Source: Pseudozyma flocculosa PF-1
Lineage: Eukaryota > Basidiomycota > Ustilaginomycetes > Ustilaginales > Ustilaginaceae
DNA: 30,856 bases
Direction: 5' to 3'
Assembly (NCBI RefSeq): GCF_000417875.1
Contig: NW_006920884.1
Location: forward strand, 1 to 30,856
Position 1 is the first letter of the stretch; every line of letters begins with the position of its first letter. Shown piece after piece: positions 8,647 through 19,300 of this stretch. The notes beneath the pieces were generated by a model. The model did not search any database. It saw nothing but the letters and a program-made list of their open reading frames with translations, and was not told the DNA's origin. The position numbers were made by a program, and so were the translations under genes.

Positions 8647-9572
8647 GTCGTGCACTCGTCGACTGACCTTGGCCGAGCGGCGCGGCGCTGTACGTTGTGC
8701 TGTGCGTCGGGGTGTCGACTTGGGATGGGCAGCAGAGTGGCTACGATGCGGCGGTGACAGCGGTCTGTCCAGGCTGGAAGGGGGTAGAGGTCAGGGCGGG
8801 AGCAGTAGGGATGGAGCCAAGTCGCCAAGCTGGAGGAGCGGAAGGGCGTGCGGGGCCATCCGAGACTCGACGACGACCAGAGGGAGCCGTCGGGACGGGA
8901 CCGAAGGACGGTCGGCATGAGGGCCGTCAAGCGTCATGGTGTGTGTGTGTGGCCCCGGCTTGGCGGCCGGCTGGCGCAGCGTCGAGGCGAAGCGTCGAGG
9001 CGGAGGAGCGAAAGGGCCAAGTTGAGTGGATCCGATTGATGCGAAGGGTCGACGAGGGCGCAGAGGGAGACGAGGTGGGAAGCAAGCTAGGAGGAGAGGA
9101 GAGGCTGGCCAGAAGGTTTCCAGCTGATTCACGACGGTGCCACCTGCCGCCGCCGCCAAAGAGCGCCGCCCTGGTTGTGGAGGGGGTTCCCCGTCTCAAC
9201 CGGCGGCGCCCTACCTGGCACTACGACTTGGGCGCTGCTGCTTGCCTCTCGACTCCCTGGCCAGCCATCGGACCCGCCTGACATCAACACATGCCTGGCG
9301 GACAGCCAGCTCGACTCGGCTGAGCCGTGGTGGTCGTCGCCCGCCGACCTGCCTCGCAATCCATCTCTGCAGTCCAATCGTGCGCTCCACGCAGCCAAAC
9401 AAGACATTCGGCCCACTTCTGTTGGCTCTAGACCAACGCCATCTCTATCGCTGAGGTGGCGATGGCAGATTCAGGTGCGCGTGCGTCTATTCTGCATCGA
9501 GGGAAACGGACGCGGGTGGCGCTGGCAAGGCGCTGGCAAGCAAGAAACTCTGGCACGGGTCGTTGGCCGGCC
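8647..9572. other. Intergenic: channel-gene promoter and PBI2 3' flank
   Basis: Open frames here show no recognisable family or splice structure. The stretch should carry the 5' flank of the channel gene (transcribed leftward) and the 3' end of the proteinase-inhibitor gene. An upstream exon for the channel cannot be excluded: the minus strand has an ATG at 8918 in another open frame, but I see no convincing splice pair joining it. Confidence 0.5.
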
Positions 9573-10035
9573 CTACATGGTGCGCACCTCGCTGTCGGGC
9601 TCGAGGTACTCGCTGCGAGGGCAGAAGGGGTAGCAGACGGGATCACGCAGGCAAGGTGGCGAGGATCAGCGTGCTGTTGCGCCGATCTCGACCGGTGCGG
9701 TGGGTCGACGACGTGCTGCCCCGGGCACTCACATGTGCTCGTGGCCGCCTCCGGTGCTCTGCGTCGTCAGCTCGCTGGCAATGGCGTCGGGGATGGTGGC
9801 CGAGAAGCCGCGGATGATGGGCGAGTCGAAAGTCTGCTTGATCTTGCCTCCCTGACTCTCGATCCGCTGCTTTTGCTCGTCGATGGCGCTCTGCGGCGCG
9901 CCCTCCTTGAAGACGCTAACGGGGGACAGCCGGATCCACCACAGTCAAACGAAGACGGCAAGTTCAGCCAGGGCTCGCTAGATCGAACAGACTGCCACGC
10001 CCAACTCACACCATAAAGGGCTTGTGCTCGGACAT
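9573..10035 (-). CDS. PBI2: Proteinase B inhibitor (inhibitor I9 family), PBI2-like
   Basis: Small cytosolic inhibitor of the vacuolar subtilisin-type protease B; in yeast the family also acts in vacuole fusion. Three exons on the minus strand, 10035-10010, 9915-9733 and 9612-9573, give 82 residues, close to the 75 of yeast Pbi2. Both donors are GTGAGT; acceptors are TTAG and GCAG. The protein starts MSEHKPFMVVFKEGAPQ. It keeps the I9 propeptide-like core: a helix with DEQKQRIESQGGKI, the strand DSPIIRGFSATIPDAI, and the C-terminal IEYLEPDSEVRTM, which matches the family's 'IE-x-D-x-VxT' ending. The gene is easily missed because the exons are short. It is transcribed divergently from the mtSSB gene, with start codons 811 bases apart. 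Confidence is high because exon joins, length and both ends agree with the family. Confidence 0.9.
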
Positions 10036-10846
10036 GTTGACAGACGGCAAAGGGGCAGTCGAGAGGGGTCGAGGGCGGGACGAGGCAAGGGTGCGGACGA
10101 GGGAAGGCTGGCGACCGAGGCGGACAAGGAGGAGCGACGAGGCGAGGATGGCGACGGATGGATGAATCTCGTGAGTGGGCGAGGTCGTGGCAGCGAAGGC
10201 GGTGAGAGCGTGGCTGGTGATGGAGAGGTGGCAAGAGGCGAGGGGGATGTCGAGGCCGGACTAGACCGACCCGACCCAGCTCCCCGCCCCTGCACCGCTC
10301 GGGATCCAACATCTCGCTGCGCTGCAAGCACGCTCCGCTTCCTCCACTTCAAGGCGCCACACAGGCCAGGCCAGGGTCATGCCACGGCCCCCTCGACCCT
10401 GAGCCTGCAACCTTGCGCCGCATCCGTCGGATCCGATCCATATCCACCCCTGCGCTTGCTCTTTGTGCGGCGCGACGCGCGAGGCAGACGAAGCGGGCCG
10501 GCCTGCCACCTCTGCCAGACTACCTCGCAGGCAGACAGAGACGTGAGCAAGGGGGCGCGCGCCTCGCCTGGCAGGCCTGCAGAGCAGCAGGGCAGCTCAA
10601 AAAACACTCGCGAGCAGGGGACAAAGGGGAGCGGCCCATGCGCGCACCCTGGTCTGCCTGCCCCCGCTGCCCACCTGCCATACGGCTGTCCTCGACCTCG
10701 TCGTCCCCGGCACTACCAGCACCACCACCACCACCACCATCGTCTCTCGTCCATTTGCAGCCCCGCTTCACCCTCTTTTTGCCATCCGATCCACGCCTCG
10801 ACGGTCGCCAACTCCTCCTTGCTCGCATCCGCCTCGACCACCCACC
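10036..10846. promoter_or_regulatory. Shared divergent promoter between PBI2 and RIM1
   Basis: This stretch lies between two divergent start codons. It is pyrimidine-rich on the plus strand toward RIM1 and contains a CAC/ACC run (about 10720-10740). No CCAAT box or TTAGGG motif was seen here, unlike the promoters of the thioesterase and HEM1. Regulatory function is inferred from position only. Confidence 0.5.
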
Positions 10847-11746
10847 ATGATCGGATCCACCTCTCTGCGCTCCTCCGTCTTTGGCGGCGTCCGCGCTGCC
10901 GTCAACAGCCGCGTGAGTGTCGCAAACCTGCTTTCTTCCACTGTATTTGCGGCTGAACCAGGGTGCTGAACGAGTGTGGCCTCTTTCCCCCTCGCGCTTC
11001 TTGACGCGTCACCGCCCCGCAGGCGCTGTCCACCTCGGCCGTCCGAAACGACCTGGCGCGGATGCAGGTCCTCGGCCGCCTCGCCGCCGACCCCGAGGTC
11101 CGCAGCACGAAGAACGGAAAGGACTATGTCCGATACACTGTCGCCACCACCGACCCGCCGGCTGGCCCGCCCGCGGAGAACGGCGGTGAGTGGCCGCGCC
11201 TCGGCCGCGTCCGTTTGGCGCGTCCAAGAAGATACAAGGGCCAAGGCAGCTGATCTGTTCCTTTGCGCCCGTTCTGCTCTGTTTTCGACTGACAGAGCCG
11301 GCTCAGCAGACGACGAGCTACCACCGCTTCTACGTCTTTGGCGACCGCGGCGTCGAGCGCATGAAGTCGATCAAGAAGGGGTAAGTGTCGCGACTGCCAC
11401 ACTGCGTCGAACACTTCCGAGGACTGGGCCAGCTGACGGATATCTCATCGCGCTGCCTTGGACCTCGCCCTCGCCTTTGTCTCCGTGGTTTCGTCTGCAA
11501 CGCCAGCTACCGCGTTCTGGTCGATGCCGAGTTCCGGATCGAGAGGACCCCGTCGCCGGATGGCCAGAGCCCCGCGCGGGACAACCTCCTCGCCCTGCAC
11601 CGTGAGTGCTTGACGAAGAATGCTGCAGGTGGACTGCTGAGCGGATGCTGACCCTCGAGCTCCCTGGTCAATTATTGCCTTGATGTCATGGACGCGATCC
11701 AGGCGGCATCCAGGTCATCTCGAAGCCGAGGGAGGCCTCCGAGTAA
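10847..11746 (+). CDS. RIM1: Mitochondrial single-stranded DNA-binding protein
   Basis: Binds single-stranded mtDNA during mitochondrial genome replication and maintenance. Five exons, 10847-10912, 11023-11185, 11296-11380, 11507-11601 and 11703-11746, give 150 residues, in the usual size range for mtSSB. The donors are GTGAGT or GTAAGT and all acceptors end in AG. Residues 1 to about 28 are a Ser/Ala/Arg presequence starting MIGSTSLRSSVFGG. The OB fold follows: MQVLGRLAADPEVRSTKNGK, DYVRYTVATTD, TTSYHRFYVFGDRGVERM, then YRVLVDAEFRIE and a final GIQVISKP strand, matching the bacterial SSB-like order (GRL..DPE, K.G.....F.VA, ..W..V..FG, ..V.G....R.). The start sits in CCACCATGA context. Exon joins restore the domain exactly, so the model is firm. 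Confidence 0.93.
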
Positions 11747-13450
11747 GAAGGGGTCGGGTCGCCGGGCGGATCTTGGGAAGTGACAGGAACAGCAGAATAG
11801 CAATGCGATCTCCTTCCAAGGTCAAGGGGCAGGCAGGCCTCTGGACAGCGTGATCCGTCGTGTGTGCCTCCTTCTGTTCCAAGACCGATTTCCTCGCGCG
11901 GATGCGGTCCGAGCCGAAGCGTGTCGGTCAGCTAGAACGAGTGTTGGCCCCTGCACCGTCCGGGGTTGGGTTCAGGATCGGGTGTCGAGCAGAGGATCGA
12001 CGACGAGCCAGTGAGCCCAAGCTTTTCCCCCCTCACCCTTCGTCCAAGGCTTCTCCCGGGCGCGTGTCGCAGACTGAGCCATGCAGGCCTGCCAGGCCAG
12101 GCAGCTCATACTGGCGCGTCATGGCGTGAGAAGGCCCTCTTGCCTCTTCAGCCCTCGCGCTCGCCAGGGAACCGAGCTCTGCGATATCGAGTTGATTTGG
12201 GACGGGGATCAGCATCGCCGTGCCAACCTGCCTGTAGCGTGCCACGACGAGGGACAAGGCCATCCCATGCCGAGCAACGAAGGTGGGGATAGCTGCTGAG
12301 GGGGAGCGCAAGGGCTGTCCCGGAACCGTGAGGCAAGGGAGCGGGCGGAGACAGGCCTGATCGGGGCGGCTCCGAGACGTGGCCGCAGTCGATCGGTAGA
12401 GTGGATTTGTCAGCCAGGCGTGCGTGCGCGTGACAGAGCCCGACGGGCATCCATCTGTTCTGCCGAGCCGCCATCCCGTGGAGCCCACCACTCGCCCGAG
12501 TCCCGCGCCTCCTGTCGGCCCTCTGCGCCCGGCTGAAAGTTTGAAGCCGGCGACTCGAGTCAGACGCGGGCCTGCTGTGGCAGAGCGAAGAGCGCTCTTT
12601 TGGCCTGCCGCTTGGGTTTTCCTTTTTGTTGTTGTTGTATTGCGGCCCATCCCGATTACAAAACCGACGCCCGTCGAGCTGGCGGTTGCTGCTGCTTAGC
12701 TTGGTTGGCCGAAGGCGACGCTCCGGTGCGCCGGGCGTCGGCTCCTCGGACCGATGTCGCGATGGTGCGATGGGCAACAGGCGGGGCCTGTCGAGGCGGT
12801 GCGGCGAGCAGGGCGTGAATGAGAACGAGGCAGCGACGAGGGGCGGCTCGCCACGCAACCACGGGCTTAAGCCTGCCTGCCTGCCTGTCTGCCCTTCGGC
12901 CCTGGAGCGAGAGGCAACAAGAAGGCTAGGCCAGGCCAGGCCAGGTTTGGGGTGCGCTATGCGACACGCGGCCGCCGAAGAGAGAGATCATGGTCGGCTG
13001 ACGCCGTGGGGCCGAAGCCTGTCTGGGTGCGGACCGGAGGGCCTGGCCTGGTGCCGGGCCTGGCCCCGAGGGGCCGGAGGCTGTTACGGTAGGGTTAGGG
13101 TTCGAGGGAGCGGCGAGCGGCCCAATCAGCAGGCCGGCCTTACCCAACCCTCTGGGCAGCGCCTTCGGGCAACCTGAAGACCCGCCGCCGCGGCCGCTGG
13201 CTTCGCGCGGCGAAACATCTTCTTGCTCGCTCGCCTTCGCCGCCTCGACCCATCCCCGACGCTTCCCTTCACCATCACCACCACATCTCGACTCATCGCC
13301 TCTCCTACCCTCCCATCCTTACCGACCGACTTGCGGACACCCTCCGTCCTATCCTCTACTGAGCCCGCTTCCTGACTGCTGGCTCGCCGACCGATCCAAC
13401 CTACACCCACCTCGTTCGCCTCCGTGCTGCAGCCAGCTACTATTGCCACC
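11747..13450. other. Intergenic: RIM1 3' flank and HEM1 promoter/5' UTR
   Basis: About 1.7 kb without a gene I can support. Open frames on both strands (for example 12033-12650 minus and 12626-13177 plus) read as arginine/proline-rich shadow frames. The last 250 bases before HEM1 are pyrimidine-rich, with many CACC/CATC/TCC runs, as in fungal 5' untranslated regions. GCCTG and CCAGG short repeats occur at 12870-12950. A CCAAT box and a TTAGGG motif lie at 13089-13126. Confidence 0.55.
13089..13126 (+). promoter_or_regulatory. TTAGGG motif and CCAATCA box upstream of HEM1
   Basis: TAGGGTTAGGGTT (from 13090) is followed by CCAATCA (13122-13128), about 325-360 bases upstream of the HEM1 start codon. 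CCAATCA is a strong form of the HAP-complex site, and yeast HEM1 is a known HAP target. The telomere-like motif repeats the arrangement seen before the thioesterase gene, in the opposite order. Function is inferred. Confidence 0.45.
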
Positions 13451-15526
13451 ATGGACCGCTCGCTCTCTTCGCTGCGCCAGTTCCGACAGGCCTGCCCCTA
13501 CCTCGGCCGCATCTCGATGCCTCAGCTGCGTCAGATGTCGACCACCCTGGTCCACCCGGGCGGACCCACCAGCCTCGTCAACCGCGCCCTCGACTGCCCC
13601 GTCATGAGCCAGAGCCTCGCCGTCAAGACCGAGCAGCTCGGCGCCGGCACCTCCAACACCTCGATGCCCACCTTTGGCGCTTCCGGCAGCACCTTTGCCC
13701 GTCCCTCGGCCGGCGGCGTCGGCGGCGGCTGCCCCTTTAAGCACGACATGCTCGCCCCCGGCTCGGCCGGTCAGAGGCGCGGCTACGTCGCCCGCCCCAA
13801 CGCGCCCAAGTACGCCTCGTTTGCGCGCCCCGACGAGATCGAGCGCCTGCACGCCAAGGAGGGCGTCCGCATCCAGGGCGAGAGCGACGTCGAAAAGTGC
13901 CCGCACGCCCGCAAGCTCGCCGCCGTCGCCGCCTCGGACGCCGCCGCCATACCCAACCACCGCAGGCAGAGCATCAAGAAGCAGGCCCGCACCCCCGGCT
14001 CGGGCCTCGGCATGCACCCGGAGCCGCAGCCCAAGCAGACTCCCGGCTTCGACTACGAGGCCTTCTACCACAACGAGCTGACGGCCAAGCACAAGGACAA
14101 GTCGTACCGCTACTTTAACAACATCAACCGCCTCGCCGGCAAGGCCTCGCGCGGCCACCTCTCCGACGAGGGCGACGAGATCACCGTCTGGTGCGCCAAC
14201 GACTACCAGAACATGAGCCGCCACCCGACGGTGCTGAGCGCCATGAAGGAGACGCTGGACAAGTACGGCGCCGGCGCCGGCGGCACGCGCAACATTGCCG
14301 GCCACAACCAGCACGTCGAGCGCATCGAGAGCACGCTAGCTCACCTGCACCGCAAGGAGGGCGCGCTCGTGTTTGGCTCGTGCTACGCCGCCAACGACGC
14401 CACCCTTACCATCCTCGGCTCCAAGCTGCCCGACTGCGTCATCCTCAGCGACGCCAGCAACCACGCCTCGATGATCCAGGGCATCAAGCACAGCGGCGCC
14501 CGCAAGATGATCTACCGCCACAACGACATGGCCGACCTCGAGGCCAAGCTGCAGTCGATCCCCGTCGACACGCCCAAGATCATCGCCTTTGAGAGCGTCT
14601 ACTCGATGTGCGGCACCGTCGGCCCGATTGAAGAGACCATCGAGCTGGCCGAAAAGTACGGCGCCATCACCTTCCTCGACGAGGTGCACGCCGTCGGCAT
14701 GTACGGCCCGCGCGGCGCCGGCGTCGCCGAGCACCTCGACTGGGCCGCCCAGTCGGCCAAGGGCATGGCGCCCGGCCTGCTCGAGGGCACCCTCATGGAC
14801 CGCATCGACATCATCACGGGCACGCTGGGCAAGGCCTACGGCAACGTCGGCGGCTACATTGCCGGCTCCAACCGCTTCGTCGACATGATCCGTTCGTTTG
14901 CGCCCCAGTTCATCTTCAGCACCACGCTGCCGCCGGCCGTGCTGACGGGCGCCGACACGGCCATCCGGGTGCTCATGGAGAGCAACGCGTCGCGCCAGCT
15001 GCAGCAGATCCGCACGCGCGAGACCAAGCACAAGCTGCTGGCGGCGGGCATCCCGCTGCAGCACAACCCGTCGCACATTGTGCCCGTGCTCGTCGGCGAC
15101 GCCGAAAAGGCCAAGGCTGCCTCGGACATGCTGCTCGAGGTGCACGGGTGCTACGTGCAGCCCATCAACTTCCCCACGGTGGCGCGCGGCCTCGAGCGGC
15201 TGCGCATCACGCCGACGCCCGGCCACTCGTCGGCCGACGTCGACCACCTCGTCGCGGCGCTCCAGGACGTGTGGAAGACGCTGGGCCTGCGCACCGTCGA
15301 CGACCTGCGCGCCGCCCAGCCGGGCACCGACGCCCTTGCCGACCTGTTTGTCAAGAGCGAGGTCGAAGAGGCCAGCGCGCCCCTCTGGACCGACTCGCTG
15401 CTCGGCATCAAGGAAAAGGTTGGCGCCATCGGCTTTGAGGGAATCAAGGCCGAAAAGGTGCTCGAGGACGCCGCGGCTTCCGCCGCCGCCGCCGCGTCGG
15501 CTGCCGCGGCTGCCCCGGTCGCCTAG
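13451..15526 (+). CDS. HEM1: 5-Aminolevulinate synthase, mitochondrial
   Basis: Condenses glycine and succinyl-CoA to 5-aminolevulinate, the first step of heme synthesis, in the mitochondrial matrix with PLP. Single exon, 691 residues. The start is the ATG at 13451 in GCCACCATGG context; the frame is open further upstream but has no earlier ATG. Residues 1 to about 195 are presequence and linker with Cys-Pro pairs at 15, 49, 94 and 150. The catalytic core starts near 200 ([11 protein letters not shown]). It shows [19 protein letters not shown] (272-290), the PLP-contacting Asp410 in [17 protein letters not shown], and the Schiff-base Lys461 in [17 protein letters not shown]. Between GVAEHLD and DIITGTLGK there is an extra segment ([17 protein letters not shown]) of about 15 residues compared with many family members. 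The C-terminus ends in an Ala-rich tail. The gene converges on the hydrolase gene. Confidence 0.97.
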   Translation: MDRSLSSLRQFRQACPYLGRISMPQLRQMSTTLVHPGGPTSLVNRALDCPVMSQSLAVKTEQLGAGTSNTSMPTFGASGSTFARPSAGGVGGGCPFKHDMLAPGSAGQRRGYVARPNAPKYASFARPDEIERLHAKEGVRIQGESDVEKCPHARKLAAVAASDAAAIPNHRRQSIKKQARTPGSGLGMHPEPQPKQTPGFDYEAFYHNELTAKHKDKSYRYFNNINRLAGKASRGHLSDEGDEITVWCANDYQNMSRHPTVLSAMKETLDKYGAGAGGTRNIAGHNQHVERIESTLAHLHRKEGALVFGSCYAANDATLTILGSKLPDCVILSDASNHASMIQGIKHSGARKMIYRHNDMADLEAKLQSIPVDTPKIIAFESVYSMCGTVGPIEETIELAEKYGAITFLDEVHAVGMYGPRGAGVAEHLDWAAQSAKGMAPGLLEGTLMDRIDIITGTLGKAYGNVGGYIAGSNRFVDMIRSFAPQFIFSTTLPPAVLTGADTAIRVLMESNASRQLQQIRTRETKHKLLAAGIPLQHNPSHIVPVLVGDAEKAKAASDMLLEVHGCYVQPINFPTVARGLERLRITPTPGHSSADVDHLVAALQDVWKTLGLRTVDDLRAAQPGTDALADLFVKSEVEEASAPLWTDSLLGIKEKVGAIGFEGIKAEKVLEDAAASAAAAASAAAAAPVA

Positions 15527-16353
15527 ACCCTGGCCCGACGTCGTGACCTAGTCAGCGAGCGGTTCGATTGGCCCGAGCGATGCGTCGACGCCGGAGGCAG
15601 GCGCGGGGTCACATGTCGGCCCGTCTCCCTGCCGCCGCCGCCGCCGTCGTCGTCGTCGATGGTGCCTCATCCTTCCGCCTTTCGGTCAGGCCAGACCAGA
15701 CTGGACTAGGCCAGCAAGCCCCGCCAGGCAGACCTGTTCGGCACCGTCCATGCGCGCCAGGCAGGCCTGTTCGGCACCGTCGATCAGCACCGTTCGAGTC
15801 CCGACGCAGCGCGCGTCAGTGTGCCGTATGCCCATCCTGCTTTCCAGATCCTGCGCTTCCCAAATTCGCTCGCTCCCCCCTCGTTTCGACGCGTCCGACC
15901 GCCTCCCCCCTCCTACCCCACGCTCCGTCTACTTTGTCCCTGCCAACCCCACCCCCCCTCCCCTCTTTCCACCCTCGCTCGAAGAAATCTCCAAAGGGCC
16001 GCCAGAAAGTAGCCGCGTGGCTCTGGCCCCTTCCCCCCTCCATTCTCACGAACCCGAGACTGTGTGGCTGGTGGAGAGTTGCCCGAGGGCGGGCGGGCGA
16101 GCGATGGTGCTGGAAAGAGGGTCTGTGCGCTTCCTGATGGGCGGAGGAGGGTCTGGAATGGAAACGAAAGTCGTAGGTAGATGTGTGCACGAGCGCGGTG
16201 AGGGGTGGGTATAGAGAACATGGAATGGGATGGGATGGGATGGGATGGAGGGGATGGAGGGGAAGGGGTGAGGGAGGAGTGAGGAAGGGAGACCACGTTG
16301 ACGCACGCACGCACGCACGGACGGACGGTGGTGGCGTGACTGGACTGGGCCGT
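15527..16353. other. Intergenic between convergent HEM1 and hydrolase genes
   Basis: No gene is supported. It should contain both 3' untranslated regions. There is a pyrimidine-rich block (about 15890-15990) and an ATGGG tandem run at 16221-16248, followed by GGGATGGAG and ACGC/GACG short runs (16300-16326). No AATAAA-type signal is seen. Confidence 0.55.
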
Positions 16354-19300
16354 TTACCACCATACATCCTCCTTGCTCTTCTGGCTGCTAAACGAGCTGA
16401 TGCTGGGCGTAGGCGATTTCCTTCCCGCGCCGACGCCGAGCGCGTAGAGGTAGGCGGCGGAAGACGTCGAGGTCGAGGCCGGTGCAGTGGCGGCAGCGGC
16501 GGCAGCCGAGGGGGAGCGGGTGCCGACGTCGTCTTGGCCCTTTGATGCCGCTGGCTGCCGAGGTCGTGCCGGATCGCGGGGCGAAAAGTCGTCGCTGTCC
16601 TCCTGGTAGCCGCCCACGTCCGAGTCGTCGTCGTCGTCGTGCTCGTCGTCGTCGTCGTCGTGCTCGTCGTCGTCGTCGTCGTGCTCGTCGTCGTCGTCGT
16701 CGTGCTCGTCGTCGTCGTCGTCGTGCTCGTCGTTTGATTCTGCATCGACTGCGTCGACAGCCACCGGGCCGCGCGGGTTCAACCTCGTCCTCTTCGTCGC
16801 TCTCGGCGCGACGACGGCGCCACAGCCTCTCGCGCTCATCGAGCGCCTCTCGCAGCCGCTCCGCCTCGCGCCCGCTAGGGGTAAACGCAAAGCCCCGCTC
16901 GTCCCACCTCGGCGCCGACTCGTCCTCGCTCTCGCTCTCGCCGCCGCCGCCGCCGCCACTCGGGCTGCGCACGCCAAACTCGGACGACGCGTCAAACTGC
17001 GAGTCCTCCTCGGCGATGTCGCTCAGCCCCTCGGGCCGCGACGTCGAGTACGACGAGAGGCCGTAGAACGACGGGTCCATCGACAGCGGGTGCTGCGCCG
17101 ACGACGAGAGCGTACCGTCGTCGACGTAGCGCGGCGATGCCACCGCGCCGATGCGCGGCGACGCAAAGTCAGACTCCGAGTCCGAGTCCGAGTCGTGGGC
17201 GCCACCGGCGTCGTTGAGCGGCAGGTCCGGGTCCGACTCGTAGGCGCTGCCGAGGATGCGCGAGAGGCGATCCCGGCTGCTGCTCCTGCCGGCCGGGCGG
17301 CCTCTGTTGGACGGGTCGCTTGCTAGCGGCGATGGACCAGCCCCTGCAGCTCCGCCGGCATTCGCCGATGCCGCGGCTTCTTCGGCCTCTTCCAGCGCCT
17401 CGATCTCGGCCAGCGTCATGCCGCTGCGCCGCGGCTCGCCAATCTGGGGCATGACGGAGCGGCCAGAGATCTGCGTCGACTGCAGCACGTCTCGTCGAGC
17501 CTGGACGTTTCGAACTTCGATCCCGCCCCACATTTTGGACATATCAGGTCGAGAAGGTGGCGACGAGATAAAGGCCGAGCTCGACGCAACGCTCGGCGGA
17601 GCAGCGTAGGATGCGGCGGGGAAGGTGGGAGCCGAGAGGTGGACCGGGTCGAGCTTGAGGCTAGCAGGCGCCTCGGGCGCCTTGCTTGCGAACGAGGCGG
17701 TCGAGGTCGCCTTGGGCGTGCTCATGACGGAGGACGACGCCGACGACGTCGCCGTCTTGGTGCGCTTGCCCAGGCTGTTGCTGCGCTTTCGCGAGAGCGT
17801 CTTGCCAGCGGCCCGTTTCGCCGGCGCCGAGACGTTGGTGACTGAGGCCTTGGTGCCGGCAGCAAATGCAGGACCATCGCTCTCCCATCCCTCTTCATCG
17901 GAGGCTTCCGCTGTGTGGGGCCCGGAGGAAGCAGGCTGCGCTGCTTGGCCGCTGAGAATATCGGCCGCCGCTTGCGAGTCTGCCAGCCTGGATGCAGCAA
18001 GGCCAAGCCCCACACGAGGCGATTCAGCTCCGCCTGCAGAGCCTCGGTCTCGATCGACGACCGGGGAGCTGCCGCCGGTAGTCGTCGGGGTAGGCTCGTT
18101 CCACATCGGCTCGGGCGGGAAGCGTCCCTCGGGCGAAGAAGACGAGGACGACACTGCTACCCCGCGCAGGCCCAGCTCGTTCCGGAGCTCGACGCTATCC
18201 CAGTCGAGCGACTCCTCCCGCGAGCGCGAGTTGAACATGTAGTGCCTCTCGTCGTCATCGTAGACGTCCGAGGGCAGCGAGCCCACCGGCGACAGGCCAT
18301 CGTGATGCGGCGGCGACTGCGGGATAAGGAACTCGGACGACGTCTTCCTGGCCGGCAGGCTCATGGTCAGCGGGGCCTGCTTGATGGCAGCATCGTCGAT
18401 CATGGCGTCGGGCCGCGGCTTGTCCGGCTGCGAGGTCTGCCAAGGCGGCCTGGCGATGAAGCTGGCCAGTAGATCCAACCCCTTCTCCCGCTCCGCCTCG
18501 GTGCCGGCGAGGTACATCGAGACGAACGGCCAGGCGTGAACGCCAGAGGGACCGTGTTCGACTGCCGTGCACAGGTACGACGCCTCGGTCGGTGCCGGGC
18601 CATCTTGCCGCGGCATCGTTGTCCTGTCCTTGGACGATGACACGGCCCTCCTGTGCTGCAAGGAACCGACGTGCTCCGCGTGATCGCCGCCCTGCGTTGG
18701 CGAGCCATGCTGGGCGGTGCCTGCCGTTCTGCTGGTCGACAAAGAGGGAGAACGAGAATCCTCACTTGTAGGCTCGCCGAACGCCGGACTCGCCCGGCCC
18801 TGTTGTTGACGGACCTTGCTTGCCCAGGCCTCGATGTCATCGGCGAGCCTCTCGCGCTCTCCCCAGGTCACCAGCATGCCCCTCTCGAGGCGGATGCGGC
18901 TCCAGTCGCCGAGGGCCGGGCTGATCAAGATGTGGTTCTCGAGTCGGTCGACGGCCTCTGCAAACGTCGGACTGCTTCGACGCGGATCGCGTTCCGCCTC
19001 ATTGTCCTCGTTGTCGCTGTCGGAGAAGCCCCAAGTAGGCACGAAAAGGTCGGCCGTCGAGGCCACTGCGTCGGTCTCGCGCTCGCGGGACGGAAAGAGC
19101 GGTTCAAGGCCGCTACGCTGAGACTGCCTGTCGTTCTGGAAGGGATCGGCACGGGGCCTGCCGGGCGCCCTGAATCGCTGCGTTCCGAGGTCGAGCAGTG
19201 GCTCGGTCAGCGCCGTATGCGCAGCTTTGGCCAGCCGCGTCGTCGGCGGCGTGACAAGGCGCGACAGCACGGAGAGCGGGTTGTAGGCGTACGGTCGTGC

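Noticed and set aside
13349..14314. Long open frames antisense to HEM1 (also 14336-15247)
   Set aside because: Frames mirror the codon pattern of HEM1, with Val/Gly/Ala-rich composition and no domain; the sense strand is certain.
15780..15810. Possible tRNA T-arm (GTTCGAGTCC)
   Set aside because: The bases flanking the loop do not pair and no acceptor or anticodon arm can be placed around it.
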